DNA of 64,000 bases. Origin: Syntrophomonas sp. (GTDB taxonomy: Bacteria > Bacillota > Syntrophomonadia > Syntrophomonadales > Syntrophomonadaceae). The number at the start of each line of letters is the position of its first letter. Positions within the stretch are counted from its first letter, which is position 1. Shown here one piece after another: positions 26,371-34,228 of this stretch. The position numbers and the translations under genes were made by a program. The notes below the pieces were generated by a model. That model did no database searches and was not told the DNA's origin. It saw nothing but the letters and a program-made list of their open reading frames with translations. The stretch lies in the NCBI GenBank assembly GCA_016841245.1, contig JAENZN010000009.1:59956-123955 (forward strand). Direction: 5' to 3'.

Positions 26371-28500
26371 ATGAGCTCATTCTATCATCCCTTCGAGGGT
26401 GGATACGAGATACCAAAGCGGGTGGTCGGAGCAAACATCCCTTATGAATGGTTGATTTACATTCTTATGCTGATCCCAATCGGTATTTTTCTCTTGGGTG
26501 TATATAAACGAGTACGGATATGGCGGCTGGGTAAAGCGGATCAGCACCGAACAGACCATGCTGGGACACGTATATGGTCATTGATAAGCAACACCTTGGG
26601 ACAAAGACAGTTAATTCGCAAGCCTGTGGTGGGATGGATGCACTTTTTCCTGTTCTGGGGGTTTGTTTTTCTCTTTTTAGCCACTGCTGCATGGGGCATG
26701 TGGAGCAAAATCAACTTCCCGCCCATGGTAGGTAATACCTATATCATTGCTTCCGCTATTGCTGACATCACAGGTTTATTGGGGATGGTTGGCCTTCTTG
26801 GTTTAGCCATAAACCGGTACCTGGTAAAACCCGATCGCTTAAATGATACCCGAGCCCTGGACGGGTGGATGCTCCTTTTGATTTTTGCCATCCTATTTAC
26901 CGGCTATGTTATAGAAGGCGCACGCATTGCCGCTCAAATTCGGCTCTCCACCACACTGGCACAGATTGCGTACGAGCAGGGTGCCTCACCGTTAGGGTGG
27001 ATATTTGCGGGTATGTTCAACGGCAGCACTTTGACTGACATTTTGCTCTGGCACCGTTACCTCTGGTGGTTTCATATGGCCATCGCTTTTCTCTTTATTG
27101 CCGCGGTTCCCTTCACCAAGCTCTGGCACATATTTACCGGGATGATTGCTTACTATGTCCGAGATCTGGAACCATCCCATATTCGAATGGTTTACAATAT
27201 TGAAGAAGCTGACCGCTTTGGGGTCGAGAATATCGAAGAATTGGGCTGGAAAGACCTGATGGACCTGGATGCATGCATCCGCTGCGGCCGATGTCAGGAA
27301 GCCTGCCCGGGATATAATACGGGCAAAGTATTAAATCCCAAAATCACAGTGATTCAGGCCATGAAACAGCATCTGGATAATAAAGCACCTTATCTGTTGA
27401 AACCTATCCCCGCCACCGGCGATACCCTGGCCATAACCGACGATGAGGATGCTGTAGTCTCTGGAGCAGCTGATGCTTCATTAATCTATGAGGTGGTGAC
27501 CCCGGACGTATTGTGGGCCTGTACCAATTGTCGAGCATGTGTTTATCATTGCCCTATGTATATTGAGCATATCGATAAAATTACCGAGATGAGGCGCAAT
27601 CTGGTCATGTGGCAGGGTGATATGCCCGGCGAAGCCCAGAGTGCTTTTACCAACATGGAAAGAAACTATAATCCCTGGGGGGTCGGGTGGACCTCCAGAG
27701 CTGACTGGCTGCAAGAGAGGGACATAAGGGATATGCTTAACCTGGTTCCGGAAGATGGAAAAGAATTTGAATACCTGCTCTTTGGCGGATGTGCCGTTGC
27801 CTTTGATGATCGTTTTAAGAGGGTAGGGGAAGCACTGGTGAAAATCCTCCATGCAGCAAAGGTCAACTTTGCTTATCTGGGCACGGAGGAACATTGCTGT
27901 GGTGACTCAGCCCGCAGACTTGGCAATGAATATTTATACCAGACCCTGGCTGCTCATAATATCGAGACCTTTAAGAATTACGGGGTGAAAAAAATTATCT
28001 GCATTTGCCCCCACGGCTATAATGTATTCAAAAATGAATACCCGCAGATGAATGGAATATATGAAGTCTATCACTATACCGAAATTCTGCAGAAACTTAT
28101 AGCAGAAGGCAAATTGAAAACCAATTCGTCCGAGCCCATTCGTTTGAGCTATCATGATTCGTGTTTCCTGGGCCGGCATAACGGAATCTATGAAGCACCG
28201 CGAGATATACTGGCAGCGGTCGGTTCCAGTATTACTCCGCTGGATACATCCAAACAATTCGGTTTCTGCTGCGGTGCAGGCGGAGGACGAATGTGGCTGG
28301 AAGAGGAAGCAGTTGATGGGTTTAAACGTATTAATGAAGCCCGCGCGGAACAGCTAATGAAGGAAAACCCGGAAATGATTGCGACCAATTGCCCCTTCTG
28401 TCTGACCATGATCTCCGATGGTGTGAAGGCAGCAGATCAGAGCGAATCACTTAAGGTAATGGATATAGCGGAGATATTGTTCAGCCGCTTGAAACAATAG
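26371..28500 (+). CDS. Membrane FeS oxidoreductase (EtfAB:quinone type, heterodisulfide-reductase-like)
   Basis: A 709-aa fusion. Residues 25-270 form a NarI-like membrane domain with about six helices and several histidines suited to b-type haem. Then come two ferredoxin-type clusters, CIRCGRCQEACP near residue 302 and CTNCRACVYHCP near 384, and a heterodisulfide-reductase part with two CCG motifs, HCCGDSARR near 509 and FCCGAGGGRMW near 633. Proteins of this type take electrons from electron-transfer flavoprotein (acyl-CoA oxidation) and pass them to menaquinone; in Syntrophomonas wolfei a homologue is proposed for reverse electron transfer. Here no etfAB genes adjoin it, which is noteworthy. 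Start ATG 26371 has AAAGGAGGG upstream. Confidence 0.88.
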   Translation: MSSFYHPFEGGYEIPKRVVGANIPYEWLIYILMLIPIGIFLLGVYKRVRIWRLGKADQHRTDHAGTRIWSLISNTLGQRQLIRKPVVGWMHFFLFWGFVFLFLATAAWGMWSKINFPPMVGNTYIIASAIADITGLLGMVGLLGLAINRYLVKPDRLNDTRALDGWMLLLIFAILFTGYVIEGARIAAQIRLSTTLAQIAYEQGASPLGWIFAGMFNGSTLTDILLWHRYLWWFHMAIAFLFIAAVPFTKLWHIFTGMIAYYVRDLEPSHIRMVYNIEEADRFGVENIEELGWKDLMDLDACIRCGRCQEACPGYNTGKVLNPKITVIQAMKQHLDNKAPYLLKPIPATGDTLAITDDEDAVVSGAADASLIYEVVTPDVLWACTNCRACVYHCPMYIEHIDKITEMRRNLVMWQGDMPGEAQSAFTNMERNYNPWGVGWTSRADWLQERDIRDMLNLVPEDGKEFEYLLFGGCAVAFDDRFKRVGEALVKILHAAKVNFAYLGTEEHCCGDSARRLGNEYLYQTLAAHNIETFKNYGVKKIICICPHGYNVFKNEYPQMNGIYEVYHYTEILQKLIAEGKLKTNSSEPIRLSYHDSCFLGRHNGIYEAPRDILAAVGSSITPLDTSKQFGFCCGAGGGRMWLEEEAVDGFKRINEARAEQLMKENPEMIATNCPFCLTMISDGVKAADQSESLKVMDIAEILFSRLKQ

Positions 28501-28717
28501 ACCATTGGTTTTCCTGAGCGATGAGCTGGAAATATGCCTTCTCTATAATGCGGGATTTGATATGACTAAAGCCGATTTACAGGACAGTCAGGGTGATAAC
28601 AATCTTTATTATGTTAACAACCTGGTTATTAGCTTTTAATAGCCCCTGGCCACGGACAACATGCCTGAATAATAATCTATATCCTAAACAAACTATACCC
28701 AGGAGGTGTAATAATTA

Positions 28718-29176
28718 ATGTTAAATTTTACCCAGAAAGAAAGAATGCTGCTCGAAGATCAGAAAACTCATGAGCAGGTATGTATCGACAAATACAATAA
28801 CTATGCCAGCCAGGCCCAGGATCCTCAATTAAAAGCCCTATTTCAGGGTTATGCCCAGCAGGAACAAACACATCTGGACAGCATTAACCAGATGATAAAT
28901 GGTCAGCTTCCTGCAATGAACCAGGGGAGTCAGCAGCAGAATAATGCAGCACCGTCCAAGGTACAGGGAACAATGGCCAATCAGTCTGATGCTGTCTTAT
29001 GTAACGACATGCTGATGACCGAGAAATATGTGTCAGACACATACAATACTGCTATTTTTGAATTTGTTGACACTAATGTACGGCAGGTATTGAATCATAT
29101 CCAGAAAGAAGAGCAGCAGCATGGTGAGGGGATCTTCCACTATATGAAAAATAACGGAATATACAATCCCCAATAG
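28718..29176 (+). CDS. CotF-family spore coat protein
   Basis: A 152-aa helical protein with two ferritin-like halves. The start (MLNFTQKERMLLEDQKTHEQ) and the second half (CNDMLMTEKYVSDTYNTAIFEF, HIQKEEQQHG) match the CotF/CotX-like coat protein group of spore formers; a Gln/Asn-rich linker lies at about residues 67-85. Such proteins occur in the coat of the mature spore and are made in the mother cell. A strong AGGAGG lies about 11 nt before the ATG. Monocistronic. Confidence 0.85.
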   Translation: MLNFTQKERMLLEDQKTHEQVCIDKYNNYASQAQDPQLKALFQGYAQQEQTHLDSINQMINGQLPAMNQGSQQQNNAAPSKVQGTMANQSDAVLCNDMLMTEKYVSDTYNTAIFEFVDTNVRQVLNHIQKEEQQHGEGIFHYMKNNGIYNPQ

Positions 29177-29241
29177 AATCGCCATTCAAAAACCAGGTAC
29201 AAGAAATATGAATCACCCACCCACAATTTGATAAAAAAATT

Positions 29242-29270
29242 ATTAACCCTGACCTTAGGTTAGGGTTAAT
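29242..29270. other. Strong 13-bp hairpin, terminator-like on the minus strand
   Basis: ATTAACCCTGACC (29242-29254) pairs with GGTTAGGGTTAAT (29258-29270), with one G-T pair and a 3-nt loop. The T-tract (AATTTTTTT) lies on the minus-strand side, so it would terminate leftward transcription, although no minus-strand gene is nearby. On the plus strand it follows the CotF-type gene by 65 nt and may still act as its 3' stem. Confidence 0.5.
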
Positions 29271-29383
29271 GCTTATAGTGAACCGAATGTCGAACTAACA
29301 GAACCGATTTATTTAGTCTGGCTAAATATGGTTGTTTTACCACCTGTCTATTAGCTATAATTACTTAGAATGGAGGTTTTGTA

Positions 29384-30667
29384 ATGATAGTTACACCAGA
29401 ACACTTGATAAAAAAGTATTTTCCTGAACCGATAGAAACAACCAGGGAGCTATATGCCCGTTTAGGTCTGATTGAATACGGCTATCCCTATTTAAATTGG
29501 CTAAAAGACTTGGAAGAACATTGCCTCTCAAAATATGTGGATGATTCAGAGTACAAAATTCTGCCTGATGACGAGAAAAACTTCTGGATCAGTGAAAAGG
29601 CGTTTAGGACTATTATCGAAACCAGCCCGTCTAAAATAGGTGATGAGATTAGAACCTGCGTCTCATATATCTCCAGAAAAGTTGCTGCAGACCCCGCCTT
29701 TGCAAGACAATTGCAGGATCAACTTGATCAAGAAGCTGGTGTTGATAAAGTAATACCGAAGATTTCCAAAACACTGAAATCTCAATATAACAAGACCGGG
29801 GAAGATGCGTTTGAATTCTCGGTTAAAGCTGACAACCGGCTCTATATGGATATTATTTCCGGTTACAATTTTCAACCAGGACAAAAAATCAAGGATGTTG
29901 CTTTCTTGTTCAAATTTGTAGCAGAAAACGGTGTTCCTTTCCATATGGTTGATATTGTATTATCTCTCACTAATGACCATACTCTCTCATATCGGACTGT
30001 ATGGTGCTGCATCGAGAAACGCCAACGATACGGCGCCATCCTTACGAATAGGATCATCCGGGTTAACCTATTTGAAGATAATAAGAAGCTAGTTGATAGT
30101 TACGATTATATTGTAGGTCCATCTGAAATAAAAACCTTGGAGCTTGAACTTGAAAATGTATTAAACATGCTTCTGGAAATTAACCTGGATGAAATAGATA
30201 TTGACCAGCTGAGAGATAAAATACTGCATCGTTACAATCTAAATGATCAGGCTTATGCCCAGGCCATTAAGGCAGTAATCCCTACTATGATGAAATATCG
30301 GACCGAAGGTAATGCTGACATGGTAGAGTCTGCATTTCGTGATGCGACAGATCAATACTGGGAATATTACGTTTTACGGCCTGATCCTACCAGGGATTTT
30401 ATAGATGACTTAGACCAAATGATCAAAGACCGAATACCCCGGATTACTCTTGCCTTGATAGTCACAAATATGTTTGATTACGGTGATTTGTGCAAAAAAT
30501 ACTTTAAGCATACATACACTAGTAAGCAAAAGGAGTCACTCTTGATCGAGGGTAATCTACGGCTGATATATACCCTGGCGGATGCCAGCGGATTTAACCC
30601 CACTGCTTCTCCCGATCAGCGAATAGTCGACATGTGCACCTTTATCACCGATCATCTTGATTTATGA
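29384..30667 (+). CDS. Hypothetical soluble protein, 427 aa
   Basis: I do not recognise this protein. It is intact and likely real: ATG behind TGGAGG with good spacing and no frame defects. It is acidic, mostly helical, with no signal peptide and no membrane segment. The N-terminal 60 residues (LIKKYFPEPIETTRELYARLGLIEYGYPYLNWLK, quoted in part) and a beta-like middle (residues about 175-245, with FHMVDIVLSLTNDHTLSYRT) are followed by a long helical C-terminal half. The residues from 330 on, with DPTRDFIDDLDQMIKDRIPR, may be a separate helical unit. No catalytic motif stands out. Neighbours (a coat protein and a macro-domain gene) give no firm clue. Confidence 0.75.
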   Translation: MIVTPEHLIKKYFPEPIETTRELYARLGLIEYGYPYLNWLKDLEEHCLSKYVDDSEYKILPDDEKNFWISEKAFRTIIETSPSKIGDEIRTCVSYISRKVAADPAFARQLQDQLDQEAGVDKVIPKISKTLKSQYNKTGEDAFEFSVKADNRLYMDIISGYNFQPGQKIKDVAFLFKFVAENGVPFHMVDIVLSLTNDHTLSYRTVWCCIEKRQRYGAILTNRIIRVNLFEDNKKLVDSYDYIVGPSEIKTLELELENVLNMLLEINLDEIDIDQLRDKILHRYNLNDQAYAQAIKAVIPTMMKYRTEGNADMVESAFRDATDQYWEYYVLRPDPTRDFIDDLDQMIKDRIPRITLALIVTNMFDYGDLCKKYFKHTYTSKQKESLLIEGNLRLIYTLADASGFNPTASPDQRIVDMCTFITDHLDL

Positions 30668-31121
30668 AAAAAATGTTAATTGAAATGGGTCATTGACCAT
30701 CCTATTAATAAATCTTTATTTTATTCTGAGGTATAAAAGAACAGATGGAACCAGAATCACCAAGTATTACGTATCTTTCGCCATTTCATGCAATACTGTT
30801 TGCAAATGACAAGGATTCTATAGATAATTTGACAAACTGCATTGCATCCTCGAAAACACAGCCGCCCCCATCTTGCATTATCAATAAGTGGCAAGGCAGG
30901 AGGCGAACCATCACCTTGTGCCATTTCAGAAATTTGCTCCTTGTTCAACGGAAGGCGGTCCATGGTATAATTTACCTATACTATGTCTAAATTTTATGGA
31001 ATAATTTGCTAAGCATCAGGTTTGGTTTTCACCTGGAATGTTTGCCTGATACATTCCGACAAACTTTTAGCAGCCCTGGAAATATGTAATACCCAGTAAT
31101 TTCTCGAAAGGAGATGGCACT
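30668..31121. other. Intergenic region before the macro-domain gene
   Basis: About 450 nt. Overlapping short frames exist on both strands at 30745-30990, but neither has a ribosome binding site or a recognisable product, so I do not call a gene. Sequence just before 31122 carries GAAAGGAGATGG, the ribosome binding site of the macro-domain gene. Confidence 0.35.
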
Positions 31122-32135
31122 ATGCCCCTGAAAATAATCCGGAATGATATAATCAAAATGCCGGTTGATGCCATCGTCAATGCGGCGAACACCGCATTAA
31201 AAATGGGCGGTGGAGTATGCGGAGCGATCTTCGCTGCTGCCGGAGCTGAAAAATTGCAAAAAGACTGTGACCAGATAGGGAAGTGTGCTGGCGGTGAGGC
31301 AGTCATCACCAATGCTTATAACCTGCCCTCCAGGTATGTAATCCATACAGTCGGGCCTATATGGCAGGGTGGCAGTCATGGGGAAGCCCATCTGTTACAT
31401 AACTGCTATACTAACTCCCTGACTCTGGCCTGGCAGCACGAGTGCCAATCTATCGCTTTTCCCTTGATTTCATCGGGAATTTATGGGTATCCAAAGGATC
31501 AGGCCTTACAGATTGCCATTTCTGCTATCAGCGAGTTCCTTCTAAACTACGAAATAATGGTTTACCTGGTTGTCTATGATAAGAAGGCCTTTGTTTTAAG
31601 TACAAAACTCTCTTCTGCTATTGAAAAATATATTGATGACAACTATATTGAAGAACACCGTCTTAGTCAACGCCGCCGAGGCATAGAGCCTTATGAAATT
31701 CAACAGCTGGAAGAAATACACGAACGTTTTGATACTTGCGCCTCTATGCCTGCAGCAGAGGTAAAGCCCAGTCTTGAGGATCTCGTCAATCAACTGGATG
31801 AATCTTTTTCGCAAATGCTCCTGCGGCTTATTGATGAAAAAGGTATGACCGATGTAGAAACTTACAAAAGGGCCAATATCGACCGCAAGCTGTTTTCAAA
31901 AATTCGCAGCACTAAAGGGTACAATCCCAGCAAGGTCACAGCCATAGCTTTTGCCATCGCCCTCGAACTGAATTTGGACGAAACCAGTGATTTGCTGAGT
32001 AAAGCCGGATACACTCTGTCTCATAGCAACAAATTTGATGTAATTATTAAATATTTCATTGAAGAAGGCAATTACAACATCTATGAGATAAACGAGGCCT
32101 TGTTCGCTTTTGACCAGGTTCTGCTCGGGGCATGA
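31122..32135 (+). CDS. Macro-domain protein with C-terminal helical (HTH-like) domain
   Basis: A 337-aa fusion. Residues 1-165 are an ADP-ribose-binding macro domain of the MacroD/YmdB group: MPVDAIVNAANTALKMGGGV, CAGGEAVITNAYNLP, VIHTVGP and AFPLISSGIYGYP are all in place. Such domains remove ADP-ribose or O-acetyl groups from modified molecules. Residues about 225-337 are a separate all-helical domain (YKRANIDRKLFSKIRSTKGY, TAIAFAIALELNLDETSDLL) resembling a Cro/C1-type helix-turn-helix. A helical linker joins them. The vWA gene follows by 76 nt, with a small hairpin in between. Macro domains coupled to HTH-like domains and vWA partners occur in stress or conflict contexts, which I infer here. 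Confidence 0.8.
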   Translation: MPLKIIRNDIIKMPVDAIVNAANTALKMGGGVCGAIFAAAGAEKLQKDCDQIGKCAGGEAVITNAYNLPSRYVIHTVGPIWQGGSHGEAHLLHNCYTNSLTLAWQHECQSIAFPLISSGIYGYPKDQALQIAISAISEFLLNYEIMVYLVVYDKKAFVLSTKLSSAIEKYIDDNYIEEHRLSQRRRGIEPYEIQQLEEIHERFDTCASMPAAEVKPSLEDLVNQLDESFSQMLLRLIDEKGMTDVETYKRANIDRKLFSKIRSTKGYNPSKVTAIAFAIALELNLDETSDLLSKAGYTLSHSNKFDVIIKYFIEEGNYNIYEINEALFAFDQVLLGA

Positions 32136-32137
32136 TT

Positions 32138-32154
32138 GTCGCTTCGCAAGCGAC
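32138..32154 (+). other. Compact hairpin between macro and vWA genes
   Basis: GTCGCTT (32138-32144) and AAGCGAC (32148-32154) form a 7-bp perfect stem with a CGC loop immediately after the macro gene stop codon. There is no T-tract, so it is more likely an mRNA processing or attenuation element than a full terminator. Confidence 0.4.
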
Positions 32155-32211
32155 CAGTCAGCCTCCTGAAATTGTTATCCTGTAATCATCAAAAAAACGG
32201 AGGATGACAAA

Positions 32212-32898
32212 ATGAAAACAAACATAAGCGAACTAGTATTTATCCTGGATAAGAGCGGTTCTATGTCAGGACTGGAGAACGACACCATCGGCGGCTATAA
32301 TGCAATGCTGAAAAAACAGCAGGAAGAGCCTGGTGAAGCCATTGTCACCACGGTACTTTTCGATGACAACTACCAGCTTCTGCATGATAGAATCAACATC
32401 AAGGGTATCTGCCCGATCACAGAAAAAGAATATTTTGTCGGCGGTTGCACCGCGCTGTTGGATGCCATTGGAAAGACCATTCATAAGATTGGAAATGTAC
32501 AGCGGCACACCGGTGAAAAGCGACGGGCAGATAAGGTGATGTTCGTGATCACAACCGATGGCATGGAAAACGCCAGCCGAGAGTACACTTTTGAAAAAAT
32601 CAAGAAAATGGTTGAACGGCAAAAAGAAAAATACGGATGGGAATTCATATTCCTGGGAGCCAATATTGACGCCATTTCTACCGCGGCAAGATTTGGCATC
32701 AGTGCCGACCGAGCTGCCAACTATCATGCTGACGCTGAGGGCACGAGATTGAATTACGAGGCAGTCAGCCATGCAGTCAGCGAGCTTCGTGCCAGCAGAC
32801 CAATCACAGACAGCTGGAAAGATGAGATTGATGAAGACTTTGCACGCCGTAATAAAAAGAGCCAGAGACCAGACCCCCGTCCGCAAAAAACCAAGTGA
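32212..32898 (+). CDS. von Willebrand A domain protein (cytosolic)
   Basis: A 228-aa single-domain vWA protein without signal peptide or membrane helix. The metal-ion-dependent adhesion site is intact: DKSGSM near residue 13, the Thr in GGCTALLDAIG, and ITTDGMENAS. The C-terminal 25 residues are charged and probably disordered. Stand-alone cytosolic vWA proteins often act as metal-dependent scaffolds for multi-protein assemblies (for example with AAA+ ATPases or in ter-type stress operons). It shares orientation with the macro-domain gene and has a strong ribosome binding site, CGGAGG, 8 nt before ATG. Convergent with the next gene. Confidence 0.85.
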   Translation: MKTNISELVFILDKSGSMSGLENDTIGGYNAMLKKQQEEPGEAIVTTVLFDDNYQLLHDRINIKGICPITEKEYFVGGCTALLDAIGKTIHKIGNVQRHTGEKRRADKVMFVITTDGMENASREYTFEKIKKMVERQKEKYGWEFIFLGANIDAISTAARFGISADRAANYHADAEGTRLNYEAVSHAVSELRASRPITDSWKDEIDEDFARRNKKSQRPDPRPQKTK

Positions 32899-33043
32899 AG
32901 GCGGGGATATATCAGCCCTAGATATTTTATAACCGGCTTCACCAGGGTACCCTCCCGGAATCAAATCACGCAGGAAAATAGCTGTCTGGTGAATCAGGAG
33001 ACTCACAACCTTTCCATGGTGCAAATCAAGAAGTCCGGAATGT

Positions 33044-33352
33044 TTAGGGCTGATCCATCTTTTCCTGCACAGATTTTAGTTTCTGTTCTATAGATGCAGA
33101 TTTGTCCCGACGATCATCGATTCGTATAGTTGTTGATACCCGCATAGCCCCATTGTCAAAGGGTACCTCATGCATTTTTCTAACCGCGGCCAGGATTAGA
33201 TCTAAATCACCTTCTAGAACTGAACCCATAGGGGTTAATGCCAGTTTTATGTTCTTTTCATATTCCAGAACTTTGTGGCAGTCGGCAACATACTGGCTGA
33301 CACTGGTACTGCCGGTTCCTATGGGTATGATTGCCACTTCAACAATAGCCAT
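33044..33352 (-). CDS. MTH1187/YqgV-family thiamine-binding protein
   Basis: A 102-aa protein, the normal size for the DUF77/MTH1187 family. Diagnostic segments are MAIVEVAIIPIGTGSTSVS, LTPMGSVLEGDLD and the C-terminal STTIRIDDRRDK. Homologues bind thiamine or hydroxymethylpyrimidine and form tetramers. An AGAGGTGAG ribosome binding site precedes the ATG. No thiamine riboswitch (THI box) is visible upstream in the 70-nt gap to the next gene, so regulation is not evident. It is downstream of, and may share a transcript with, the membrane protease-like gene. Confidence 0.88.
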   Translation of the reverse strand: MAIVEVAIIPIGTGSTSVSQYVADCHKVLEYEKNIKLALTPMGSVLEGDLDLILAAVRKMHEVPFDNGAMRVSTTIRIDDRRDKSASIEQKLKSVQEKMDQP

Positions 33353-33425
33353 AAAAGCTCACCTCTTATAAAGTACTACGTAAATATATTATCACAAAAT
33401 GGTTATAACTATATTCAATGTAAAA

Positions 33426-34016
33426 TTACAAGTATAACTTAGCAGCTGAGTTAATAAGCATGTGCAGGATCACTGCTAATATAAAATATCTAATCCTTTG
33501 CGTACTTACAGCTTTAAAGTTTATCAAACTAAGACCCATGTGTAATGCAACAGCCACCACTCTAGTCAGGAAGGGGATTATTAACGTAGTAATTATGCCT
33601 GTGAGGGGGATAGGCATTATCGCAAGATTGACTCCATATACAACAGCTTCAGCTGCTCCAAAGGCAGCCCCGAAAATTACCACTTCTTTATAATCCCTAT
33701 CCAAATATTTCTTTATCGGTAGGTATTTGAATAGTTCTTCCAAAAATGCTATAAGGAACAATTTAAATGGAATAAATACAGAAACATTGGTAATTATGAC
33801 TTGAAAAGGCTGAAAAGGGATGTAGGCTATAAAAAATAATATCAGTCCTTCCAGTACGATGGCAGTGAGAAAAGCAATAGTACCTACAATGACAATTTTA
33901 TATGGCACTTTCCCAAACACTTTTTTAAGGATTAACAGCATAAGGGGATAGATTAAAATCAGTATGAGGGACTGAGTGAATCCCGGATTAAGAGTGAATA
34001 TCTCTGGTTTAATCAC
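33426..34016 (-). CDS. PrsW/YhfC-like intramembrane protease-type membrane protein
   Basis: A 196-aa protein with about six membrane helices. Conserved residues are placed as in intramembrane metalloproteases of the CPBP/PrsW/YhfC superfamily: LEELFKY with paired Glu in one helix, AAFGAAEAVVYG in the next, then a His in VALHMGLSLI and a second His in AVILHMLINS. The superfamily cleaves membrane anchors or anti-sigma factors. Which branch it belongs to is unclear. No anti-sigma gene adjoins it, though a sigma/anti-sigma pair occurs 11 kb to the left. Confidence 0.6.
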   Translation of the reverse strand: MIKPEIFTLNPGFTQSLILILIYPLMLLILKKVFGKVPYKIVIVGTIAFLTAIVLEGLILFFIAYIPFQPFQVIITNVSVFIPFKLFLIAFLEELFKYLPIKKYLDRDYKEVVIFGAAFGAAEAVVYGVNLAIMPIPLTGIITTLIIPFLTRVVAVALHMGLSLINFKAVSTQRIRYFILAVILHMLINSAAKLYL

Positions 34017-34228
34017 ATAATGTTCCCCCTAAAATAATATGCCAATAATTTCCTTTAATTTATCAGATAACAGCTCTTTCATCAAGCTGTTCTGATTGAT
34101 CTTTGTTATTGCTAATAAGGCTTAAATATTTCAGGTCGAGGTTGAATTTTGGGAGGCAAAATGCTAATTAAATGTATGTTATAATTCACCTTAGTAATTG
34201 TCCCAATTGAAAACGAGGATGTATATAT

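Noticed and set aside
30757..30963. 68-codon minus-strand frame before the macro-domain gene
   Set aside because: No ribosome binding site, an overlapping open frame exists on the plus strand, and the product is not recognisable.
32266..33024. 252-codon minus-strand frame over the vWA gene
   Set aside because: Antisense to a protein with intact MIDAS motifs; composition is irregular and no ribosome binding site precedes it.
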